Positions 15,935-22,094 of a stretch of 22,094 nucleotides of DNA are shown here, in pieces. The notes below the pieces were generated by a model, which made no database searches, had not been told where the DNA came from, and worked only from the letters and a program-made list of their open reading frames with translations. A program made the position numbers and the translations under genes. Every line of letters begins with the position of its first letter. Within the stretch, counting starts at the first letter, position 1. The stretch is from ZC4RG30 sp040508085 (GTDB lineage: Bacteria; Pseudomonadota; Gammaproteobacteria; Steroidobacterales; Steroidobacteraceae), in NCBI GenBank assembly GCA_040508085.1, contig JBEVNO010000028.1, positions 1 to 22,094 of the forward strand. Reading direction: 5' to 3'.

Positions 15935-16873
15935 ATGCGCAAGATCGTCGTGATGCCGGTGTACGAGGACGTCGAGGCGTCCACCAAGCTGTTCCAGGAG
16001 TTGCGGCGCACCCAGGGTGCGGCAACCTACATCGTCGCCGTGGATGACGGCTCCGTCCGCCAGCCCGTGGATGTCGCTGCGATCTCTGACGCCGGCCTGG
16101 AGGGTGTGGTCATCCGGCTGCGACGCAATGTTGGCCATCAGCGCGCCATCGCGATCGGCCTGAGCTACGTCGCAGAGCATTTCGGTGACGATGCGGTCGT
16201 GATCGCGATGGATTCCGATGGTGAAGACACGCCGGAGAGCATCACCGAACTTGTCGCCGGCCTGAATTCCGCCGATGTCGATGTGGTGGTCGCAACGCGC
16301 AAGAGCCGCGTGGAGTCGCTGAAGTTCAAGACGTTCTACATCGTCTACAAGATGCTGTTCTCGCTGCTGAGTGGTCGTCAGATCAGCTTCGGAAACTTCA
16401 TGGCGGCCAAGATGCCTGCCGTGCGCCGCCTGGCGTCCATGCAGGAGTTGTGGACGCATGTGGCCGCGTCCGTGCTCGGCTCGAAGCTTCGCGTGCAGAC
16501 GTGTGCGCTTGATCGCGGCCCGCGCTATGCGGGACGAAGCAAGATGAACTTCGTCGGCCTGGCGTTGCATGGCTTCCGCGCCTTGATGGTCTTTGCCGAA
16601 GACGTGCTGGTGCGGGTGGGGATTGCGTGCGTCCTGGTGGCCGGGCTTTCGGTCGCAGGCGGGGTGATCGCCATGCTGCTCAAGGCCCTCGGCTTTGCGA
16701 CGCCGGGCTGGTTCTCGCTGGCATTCGGCATCCTGCTGCTGGTGTTCCTGCAGACGGCCGCGCTGACGCTGATCGTGCTCATGCTCTCGGGCATGATCCG
16801 CAGTGGCGGGGTGCTCGCCACGAGTACCTATCGCGAGTTCATCCATGAGGTCCTGCATGCCCGCCCGCGGTGA
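15935..16873 (+). CDS. GT2 glycosyltransferase, GtrB/polyprenyl-phosphate type
   Basis: 312 aa. The GT-A domain covers about 1-215 with VDDGS at about 36-40, NVGHQRAIAIGLSY at about 65-78 and the metal-binding DSDGED at about 93-98. Two membrane helices follow (about 226-249 and 258-287), as in GtrB and dolichol-phosphate-mannose synthases that load a sugar on undecaprenyl phosphate. The motif has E where the classic GtrB/ArnC motif has Q (DxDLQDPPE type), a known capsule/O-antigen variant. It overlaps the GtrA gene by 17 bases, which supports the lipid-linked sugar role. Sitting 11 bases after the UDP-xylose synthase gene makes UDP-xylose the best guess for the donor. UDP-glucose or UDP-glucuronate cannot be excluded. 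Confidence 0.83.
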   Translation: MRKIVVMPVYEDVEASTKLFQELRRTQGAATYIVAVDDGSVRQPVDVAAISDAGLEGVVIRLRRNVGHQRAIAIGLSYVAEHFGDDAVVIAMDSDGEDTPESITELVAGLNSADVDVVVATRKSRVESLKFKTFYIVYKMLFSLLSGRQISFGNFMAAKMPAVRRLASMQELWTHVAASVLGSKLRVQTCALDRGPRYAGRSKMNFVGLALHGFRALMVFAEDVLVRVGIACVLVAGLSVAGGVIAMLLKALGFATPGWFSLAFGILLLVFLQTAALTLIVLMLSGMIRSGGVLATSTYREFIHEVLHARPR

Positions 16874-17255
16874 AACCGGCCTGCGCGGGCAGCTGCTGCG
16901 TTACATCATCAACGGGCTGGTAGCCACGGCCGTCCATTACGCGGTGCTTCGCTTCAACATTGAAGTGCTTGAGATTCCGCTGGCCGGCGTGGCAAACGCG
17001 ATCGCGGCCGTTTTCGGCATCGCCGTGTCCTTCATCGGCAGCCGCTACTTCGTCTTCCGTGCCGTTGACAAGGGCATCGTCCGGCAGGGCGCGCTGTTCC
17101 TTGCCGTCTATGCGTGCATAGCCGTCCTGCACGGTCTGGTTCTCTATGTATGGACCGATCGGATGGGGTATGACTACACGATCGGCTTCATTCTTGCGAC
17201 AGGCATGCAGATGGCGTGCAGCTTCGTGGCGAACAAACTCCTGGTGTTCAAATGA
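16857..17255 (+). CDS. GtrA family protein, candidate lipid-linked sugar flippase
   Basis: 132 aa with four predicted membrane helices (about 13-33, 38-59, 78-99 and 106-125). It shows the two GtrA hallmarks SFIGSRYFVF at about 58-67 and SFVANKLLVF at about 122-131, and starts with a basic cytoplasmic tail (MPARGETGLRGQLLRY). GtrA proteins are thought to flip undecaprenyl-phosphate-linked sugars to the periplasm. The start at 16857 has AGGT six bases upstream. Longer in-frame starts would run further into the GT2 gene. It overlaps the GT2 gene and the following uncharacterised gene. Confidence 0.88.
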   Translation: MPARGETGLRGQLLRYIINGLVATAVHYAVLRFNIEVLEIPLAGVANAIAAVFGIAVSFIGSRYFVFRAVDKGIVRQGALFLAVYACIAVLHGLVLYVWTDRMGYDYTIGFILATGMQMACSFVANKLLVFK

Positions 17256-17851
17256 ACCGCTACCTCCGTGCCGCTGTTGCCACTGCGGCCTTCGTCGTTG
17301 TGCTGCTCTGCGTCCATTACGCGCATATCCGTTTCCTGCGGGTCGACGTCGTACTTTATGCGGCCCTGCTCGATGCGGTCGTGGCGATCGTCATCACCGC
17401 GCTCGGTCTGTTCCTGTTTCGTCAGGCGGCCCATTTCTCCGGGCTGGAGCGCGCCCTGCTGGTCCTGTTCTGGGCGATGGGCGGGTATGCATTCGCGATC
17501 AGCGTGCCCACCGTGGTCGACCGCTCGCTCTCCTTCTACATCCTGGAGAAACTCCAGCAGCGCGGCGGTGGCATCCAGCAGGCGCGGATGAAAGATGTGT
17601 TCATCAACGAATACATGGTCGAGCATCGCCTGGTGGATATCCGGCTGACCGAACAGCTCCAGTCGGGCACGATCACGATCAACGATGGATGCGTGAGATT
17701 GACGGAGAAGGGGCAGAACGTGGCCAGTCTTGGCCGCTTCTACCGGACCCATTTCCTGCCCAAACAGCGGCTGATCATGGGTAACTATTCGTCGGATCTG
17801 ACCGATCCGTTCCGCAGCAGCGCGCAGCAGGTGGACTACCAGTGCCGATGA
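17252..17851 (+). CDS. Uncharacterised membrane protein with winged-helix-like C-terminal region
   Basis: 199 aa, not a family I can name with confidence. Three hydrophobic segments lie at about 7-26, 34-56 and 67-87. The remaining 110 residues are soluble. VVDRSLSFYILEKLQQRGGG at about 88-107 and then EHRLVDIRLTEQLQSGTI plus RLTEKGQ (about 124-155) have the helix-helix-wing pattern of winged-helix domains such as MarR-like folds. Membrane topology is unclear: basic residues lie in every loop, and an odd number of helices would put the N- and C-termini on opposite sides. The ATGA overlaps with GtrA before it and the GT-C gene after it make it a built-in part of the decoration module. A regulatory, adaptor or acceptor-recognition role is speculation. 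Confidence 0.7.
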   Translation: MNRYLRAAVATAAFVVVLLCVHYAHIRFLRVDVVLYAALLDAVVAIVITALGLFLFRQAAHFSGLERALLVLFWAMGGYAFAISVPTVVDRSLSFYILEKLQQRGGGIQQARMKDVFINEYMVEHRLVDIRLTEQLQSGTITINDGCVRLTEKGQNVASLGRFYRTHFLPKQRLIMGNYSSDLTDPFRSSAQQVDYQCR

Positions 17852-19521
17852 GACTGACCGCCTTCCTTGCCAGCAGGGCCGGTGCCTGGACCCTCCGCGG
17901 CGGCGGCATGCTGCTGGTGGCTGTATTCGCGGTCGCGTGGGCGGCATTCGTGCTTGGCCCGGTGCCGCTGGATGTCCACGATACCCACTGGATCTGGGGC
18001 GACCTGGCACAGGTGCACATCGCCTGGCAGCAGTACCTTTCCGATCCGGATGTGCAGTGGCTGAGTTCCACGCGCCTGAGCTATCCGCAGCCGCTGAGCA
18101 TCTCGTTGTTCGACCCGATGCCGCTGCTGCTGCTGCTTGCGCGCCCGTTCGCGGCGCTTGCTGATCCGGGAACCCAGTTCTTCGGCTATTACTTCCTGTC
18201 CTGCCTGGTGCTGCAGGGGGTGTTCGGCTATTTCGCCGCGTTGAACGCGCTTCGCCTCGGCGGTGTGTCGAAGGGAATCGCTTCGATCATCATCGCAATG
18301 CTGGTCGGTGTGCTGTTCGCCAGCATTCCCTACACGTTCTATCGCTTCCAGGGGCACACGGCACTGTCCTCCCACTGGATCCTGGTGCTGTCGATCTGGG
18401 TTTCGCTGGCAGGCTGGGACTGGCGCGGCGCACGCTGGTATGCAGCAAACGGTGCGGTGGTATTCATCGCGACGGGATTGAATCCGTATCTGGCGCTGCT
18501 GGTGTGTGCGAGCACGAGCGTGCTGGCGGTGATGTCCTGGCGGGTGCTTGGCCTGCGCGAAGTCGTGCAGCGTGTGCTCGCGGTGGCAATCATCGCCGCG
18601 CTGGGCCTGGCCCTGTTCGGATTCATGGACGGATCAAATGCCTACAGCGGAGGGTACGGCGTCTACTCCATGAACCTGCTGGGCCCATTCGATTCAAACG
18701 GCGTGGCCCGCCTGCTGCCGCTGGACGTGCCCGATGCCACGACCGGCCAGACCTTCGAGGGCTACACCTATGTAGGACTCGGCGTACTGTTGCTGGTGCT
18801 GGCCGCGTTGCTTGCCTACGTGAACCATCGCGCCGGGCCGAACCGCTTTCCGTTCGTCCCCGCCCTGTGCGTGGTGGTCTGCTGCACGCTGCTGGCCCTG
18901 TCGGCCACGGTGACCCTGGCCAGCCACGTGCTCGAGATTCCGATTCCCAAGGCCGCGACCTACCTGCTGTCGCGGTTCCGCGGCAGCGGCCGCCTGTTCT
19001 GGATGGCCGGTTTCTGGCTGATCCTCATCTCCGTCGTCGCCTGTTCCATGCGATTCGGTGCGCGACGTGCGGCGCTGCTGCTTTCCGTGCTGGTGGTCGT
19101 GCAGCTCGTCGATATCCGCGCCATCGGCAGCAACGTGCGCACGACCATCGCCTCCGCGAACGCGCTGCGGATTGCCGGTGTGCCGGCCGGTTCCTACAGC
19201 GCGCTGCTGGTCTTCCCGGCCTGGCAATGCGACAACCAGGGCACGCCCGGCGGCGGAGTGCGCAATTACGAGGCCGTCGGACAGCTCGCAGCGACGCTTG
19301 GCATCCCCACCAACAATTTCTACGCCGCCCGAACGCCGGCCGATCAGTCCGCGTTTCATTGCGACTATGCCGCCCGCCTGAAGCAGCCGGATCCGCGTGC
19401 CGTGTACCTCGTCTCGACCGCCTTGATGGAGACCTACGGTGACGGCTTGCGTGCCGCGCATGCCTGTTCGCCGCTGGAAGGGGACGAAGGAGCCTGGAAA
19501 TGCATGCCGCAACAGCCGTGA
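17848..19521 (+). CDS. Large polytopic membrane protein, GT-C glycosyltransferase-like (DUF6311-like)
   Basis: 557 aa with about ten to twelve membrane helices and a periplasm-like C-terminal domain of about 150 residues. After the first helix comes a loop with DVHDTHWIWGDLAQVHIAWQ at about 42-61. Acidic residues in this loop are the usual GT-C active-site position, and the GDxAQ-type wording plus GHTALSSHW at about 169-177 recall DUF6311 proteins. It would take a lipid-phosphate sugar and transfer it to the exported O-chain. The ATG at 17848 gives an ATGA overlap with the previous gene. A GTG at 17842 in frame is the alternative. GT-C proteins share little sequence, so catalytic activity is inferred from topology, motif and context. 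Confidence 0.72.
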   Translation: MRLTAFLASRAGAWTLRGGGMLLVAVFAVAWAAFVLGPVPLDVHDTHWIWGDLAQVHIAWQQYLSDPDVQWLSSTRLSYPQPLSISLFDPMPLLLLLARPFAALADPGTQFFGYYFLSCLVLQGVFGYFAALNALRLGGVSKGIASIIIAMLVGVLFASIPYTFYRFQGHTALSSHWILVLSIWVSLAGWDWRGARWYAANGAVVFIATGLNPYLALLVCASTSVLAVMSWRVLGLREVVQRVLAVAIIAALGLALFGFMDGSNAYSGGYGVYSMNLLGPFDSNGVARLLPLDVPDATTGQTFEGYTYVGLGVLLLVLAALLAYVNHRAGPNRFPFVPALCVVVCCTLLALSATVTLASHVLEIPIPKAATYLLSRFRGSGRLFWMAGFWLILISVVACSMRFGARRAALLLSVLVVVQLVDIRAIGSNVRTTIASANALRIAGVPAGSYSALLVFPAWQCDNQGTPGGGVRNYEAVGQLAATLGIPTNNFYAARTPADQSAFHCDYAARLKQPDPRAVYLVSTALMETYGDGLRAAHACSPLEGDEGAWKCMPQQP

Positions 19522-20879
19522 GGAGGGCAGGGCGTCCCACTGCGGTGGCGGCCGTCGGCTGGGCCGTGGCCCTGCTGGCAGTGGGCTGCGTGCTGTACGC
19601 CGTGCTTCGCATCGCCCAGTTCAACCCGACCGATTACGCGGCCTGGCAGGCGGACTGGCGGTTGGCGGCGGAATGCATGGGCCGCGATGCCTATCCCTGT
19701 CCAGGGATGAGCAAATTCCCCCTGTCCTATCTGGTGGTCGCCTGGATCACGGCGACCTTCGATGGCAGTGATCGCGTTGCGTTGACAGCGGTCAATCTGC
19801 TGTTTCTCACGCTTCCCCTGCTGTGCCTGATCGCACTGCACGGCGTGCGGCGGCTGTGGCTGACCGGCTGGCCCTTCGTGCTGGCCCTCGCGGTGAGCCC
19901 GCTGCCGGTGTTTTACGTGGCCAGCGGCGCGCTCGAAATCCAGTCGGGCATCCTTTCGGGCCTCTACATCGGCGCGTTCGCACTGGCATTGGCCACGCCC
20001 GGTCTGAGGGTGCGCGGCTGGCTCGCCGTCATCCTGGTCGTGTCCGGCTTCACGTTCCCGCTCTACAAGGACACGATCGGTGCCTTCGCAGGGCTCGCCA
20101 TCGTTGTTCTGCTGTGGCGGCAGCGTGCGTACCTGGTGGCCGTGTGGAAGCAGGACGGAGGGCGCAGGGCACTGATCCGTGCCGCAGCCCTGGCCGCCTT
20201 GCCCGTGATGTTCGCGCAGATCGCCGGCGCAGCCTACAGTGCGTACAAGTACGGGGTGCCGCTTCCGGTGGCCTACATGGAAGAAGCGCAGCACACCGCA
20301 CCGGGCCTGGCCAAGAGCGCGGAGTTCCTGTTCGGCTCGCTGTTCTCGCCCAATGGCGGTCTGCTGATCTTCTGGGGCCTGCCCGGCCTGGTCGCCCTGT
20401 GGTGCTGGCGCGGGTCAGGCTGGAAGCCTGATCGGGCTGCAGTCATGGCCGGCCTCGCGGTGCTGGCCATCTCCTGCCTGGCCTTCGCACGCTGGTGGGC
20501 GCCCTTCGGCTGGGATGGCTGGGGCAACCGTCTGCTGGTCCCGGCTGCGCTGGGACTGATGGTGGCCATCATGATCTCGCTGCGTCCGGTCGAGCAGGGG
20601 GCTGCGGTGCCCTTCATGCACCGGCACCGCGGCTCGATGGTGGCCAGTCTGCCCCTCCTGATCTGCTCGGCGTACTACGTCGCCATTCCCTATCTGTCAC
20701 CGGTCGGCGCCGCGATGCCCGCCACGCTCTGGCCGGGTCCGCACTGCGCACGGCTGCAGCAGGCGATTCCGGACGAGGCGCTTGCCAACGGGCTCGCCTT
20801 CTGGAAGAGCGGCGTCTACTACAACTGTGCGAGGGAGCGCATGCTGCATGTGCCCGCTCCGCAATACCCACGTCATTGA
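19500..20879 (+). CDS. Polytopic membrane protein, second GT-C-like protein
   Basis: 459 aa with roughly ten membrane helices. The first helix (about 15-38) is followed by a loop with FNPTDYAAWQADWRLAAE at about 41-58, where Asp residues sit as in GT-C enzymes, and Cys60/Cys-67-type residues lie nearby. The hydrophilic end (WPGPHCARLQQAIPDEAL to the stop) has conserved-looking Cys residues that could form periplasmic disulfides. AAGGAG lies seven bases before the ATG, and the start lies 22 bases inside the previous gene. It may be a second transferase adding another residue, or a partner of the gene before it. No named family is recognised. Confidence 0.7.
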   Translation: MHAATAVRRAGRPTAVAAVGWAVALLAVGCVLYAVLRIAQFNPTDYAAWQADWRLAAECMGRDAYPCPGMSKFPLSYLVVAWITATFDGSDRVALTAVNLLFLTLPLLCLIALHGVRRLWLTGWPFVLALAVSPLPVFYVASGALEIQSGILSGLYIGAFALALATPGLRVRGWLAVILVVSGFTFPLYKDTIGAFAGLAIVVLLWRQRAYLVAVWKQDGGRRALIRAAALAALPVMFAQIAGAAYSAYKYGVPLPVAYMEEAQHTAPGLAKSAEFLFGSLFSPNGGLLIFWGLPGLVALWCWRGSGWKPDRAAVMAGLAVLAISCLAFARWWAPFGWDGWGNRLLVPAALGLMVAIMISLRPVEQGAAVPFMHRHRGSMVASLPLLICSAYYVAIPYLSPVGAAMPATLWPGPHCARLQQAIPDEALANGLAFWKSGVYYNCARERMLHVPAPQYPRH

Positions 20880-20889
20880 GATGAGTCGC

Positions 20890-22056
20890 ATGAAGATTGC
20901 AATTGCTGGTACCGGTTACGTTGGCCTTTCCAATGGTGTGCTGCTGGCCCGGCACCACGAGGTGGTCGCGCTTGACCTTGTCGCCGAGAAGGTAGAGAAG
21001 CTCAATCGCGGTGAGTCGCCCATCGTCGACGCGGACATCGAAGCGGCGCTGGCCGGCGGTGAGCTCGATTTTCGGGCCACGCTGGATCCCCGTGATGCCT
21101 ACGAAGGCGCCGCCTTCGTCATCATCGCCACGCCCACCGATTACGATCCGGTGACGAATTACTTCAACACGCGCTCGATCGAGTCGGTCATCACGCAGGT
21201 GCTGGAGATCAATCCGCAGGCGACGATGATCATCAAGTCGACGATCCCGGTGGGCTTCACGGCGAAGGCGCGCGAGCAGTTCGGCACCGACAACATCATC
21301 TTCTCGCCGGAGTTCCTGCGTGAAGGTCGTGCCCTGCACGACAACCTCCACCCCTCCCGGATCATCGTGGGCGACCACACCGAGGCGGCAAAGACCTTTG
21401 CATCGCTGCTGCAGGAAGGCGCAGAGAAGAAGGACGTCCCGGTCCTGTTCACCGATTCCACCGAGGCCGAAGCCATCAAGCTCTTCGCCAACACCTATCT
21501 GGCGATGCGCGTGTCCTACTTCAACGAGCTGGACACCTATGCCCAGACGCATGGCCTGGACAGCCGGCAGATCATCGAAGGGATCTCGCTGGATCCGCGG
21601 ATCGGCGGTGGGTACAACAACCCCTCGTTCGGGTACGGCGGCTACTGCCTGCCCAAGGATACCAAGCAGCTGCTGGCCAACTACCAGGCGGTGCCGCAGA
21701 ATCTGATCCGCGCCATCGTCGACTCGAACACGACCCGCAAGGACTTCATTGCCGCCGATATCCTCGCGCGCAAGCCCAAGGTCGTCGGCGTATACCGGTT
21801 GATCATGAAGGCCGGCTCGGATAATTTCCGGTCGTCCAGCATCCAGGGGATCATGAAGCGGATCAAGGCAAAGGGCGTGGAGGTGATCGTGCACGAGCCG
21901 GCGCTCGACGCCACGGAGTTCTACAACTCCCGTGTGGTCAACGATCTGGCCAGCTTCAAGGCGCAGTCGGATGTGATCATCAGCAATCGGATGGCGGACA
22001 TCCTCGCGGATGTGGCCGACAAGGTGTACACGCGCGATCTGTTCGGCGACAACTGA
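20890..22056 (+). CDS. ugd: UDP-glucose 6-dehydrogenase
   Basis: 388 aa, oxidises UDP-glucose to UDP-glucuronate with two NAD. The Rossmann motif GTGYVGLSN lies at about 7-15, IIATPTDYDPVTNYFNT at about 78-94, KSTIPVGFT at about 116-124, SPEFLREG at about 139-146, KLFANTYLAMRVSYFNELD at about 197-215, and the catalytic cysteine in GGYCLPKDTKQLL at about C253. Length and wording are very close to E. coli Ugd and unlike the longer Ugd forms of many other bacteria. It supplies the UDP-glucuronate decarboxylase encoded upstream. The ATG at 20890 is preferred because GAGATGAG lies just upstream; an ATG at 20881 has no room for a ribosome-binding site. Confidence 0.95.
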   Translation: MKIAIAGTGYVGLSNGVLLARHHEVVALDLVAEKVEKLNRGESPIVDADIEAALAGGELDFRATLDPRDAYEGAAFVIIATPTDYDPVTNYFNTRSIESVITQVLEINPQATMIIKSTIPVGFTAKAREQFGTDNIIFSPEFLREGRALHDNLHPSRIIVGDHTEAAKTFASLLQEGAEKKDVPVLFTDSTEAEAIKLFANTYLAMRVSYFNELDTYAQTHGLDSRQIIEGISLDPRIGGGYNNPSFGYGGYCLPKDTKQLLANYQAVPQNLIRAIVDSNTTRKDFIAADILARKPKVVGVYRLIMKAGSDNFRSSSIQGIMKRIKAKGVEVIVHEPALDATEFYNSRVVNDLASFKAQSDVIISNRMADILADVADKVYTRDLFGDN

Positions 22057-22060
22057 CGCT

Positions 22061-22084
22061 GTAGCGACGGCCCTCGTGCCGTGC
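22061..22084 (+). repeat. Possible GTAG-headed REP-like hairpin
   Basis: GTAG (22061-22064) precedes a short hairpin ACGGC/GCCGT (22067-22071 with 22078-22082), five bases after the ugd stop. Small GTAG-headed stem-loops are a known REP class in Stenotrophomonas. The stem is only five pairs and no second copy is visible in the window, so this is tentative. The window ends ten bases later. Confidence 0.35.
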
Positions 22085-22094
22085 AACGAAAAGG

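Noticed and set aside
20614..22086. 490-aa minus-strand frame opposite ugd
   Set aside because: Antisense shadow; ugd on the plus strand matches its family over full length.

Overview
The window looks like a high-GC gammaproteobacterial chromosome of the Xanthomonadaceae (Stenotrophomonas/Xanthomonas/Pseudoxanthomonas type). The reasons are strong G/C preference at third codon positions, a pilU gene near a cystathionine beta-synthase/gamma-lyase pair, an O-antigen locus directly downstream of the metB-like gene (the place where Xanthomonas carries its LPS locus), and a possible GTAG-headed REP-like hairpin at the right edge. The genus is inferred, not proven.

Layout. 1-523 (minus): 5' part of pilU, a type IV pilus retraction ATPase. 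621-1888 (plus): two overlapping envelope genes, a small DUF4398-like secreted protein and a coiled-coil/OmpA-C-like protein. 1889-2232: a gene-poor stretch holding a 13-bp palindrome, a hairpin, a good rho-independent terminator and a possible small ORF. 2233-2451: a YdcH/DUF465 protein. 2640-5325: cystathionine beta-synthase and a cystathionine gamma-lyase/synthase. 5318-22056: fourteen plus-strand genes, many overlapping, forming an ABC-transporter-dependent O-polysaccharide locus.

How the O-antigen genes fit together. Gmd and Rmd would turn GDP-D-mannose into GDP-D-rhamnose. Two GT4-type glycosyltransferase genes, one encoding two GT-B modules, would build the chain on the cytoplasmic face. 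An FkbM methyltransferase with a long coiled coil is a candidate chain terminator and length ruler. Wzm/Wzt would export the chain, and Wzt has the C-terminal extension that usually binds polysaccharide. The downstream half appears to be a second, periplasmic decoration module. Ugd and a UDP-glucuronate decarboxylase would make UDP-xylose. A GtrB/DPMS-like GT2 with two membrane helices could load a sugar on undecaprenyl phosphate, a GtrA-family protein could flip it, and one or two large polytopic GT-C-like proteins could transfer it to the exported chain. An unrecognised 199-aa protein with three membrane segments and a winged-helix-like tail sits inside this module. The most notable hypothesis is a complete locus for a xylose-decorated D-rhamnan. 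The sugar identities are inferred from the nucleotide-sugar enzymes.

Not in the window: an initiating WecA/WbpL-type transferase, GDP-mannose synthesis genes, tRNA or rRNA genes, CRISPR arrays, and insertion sequences.
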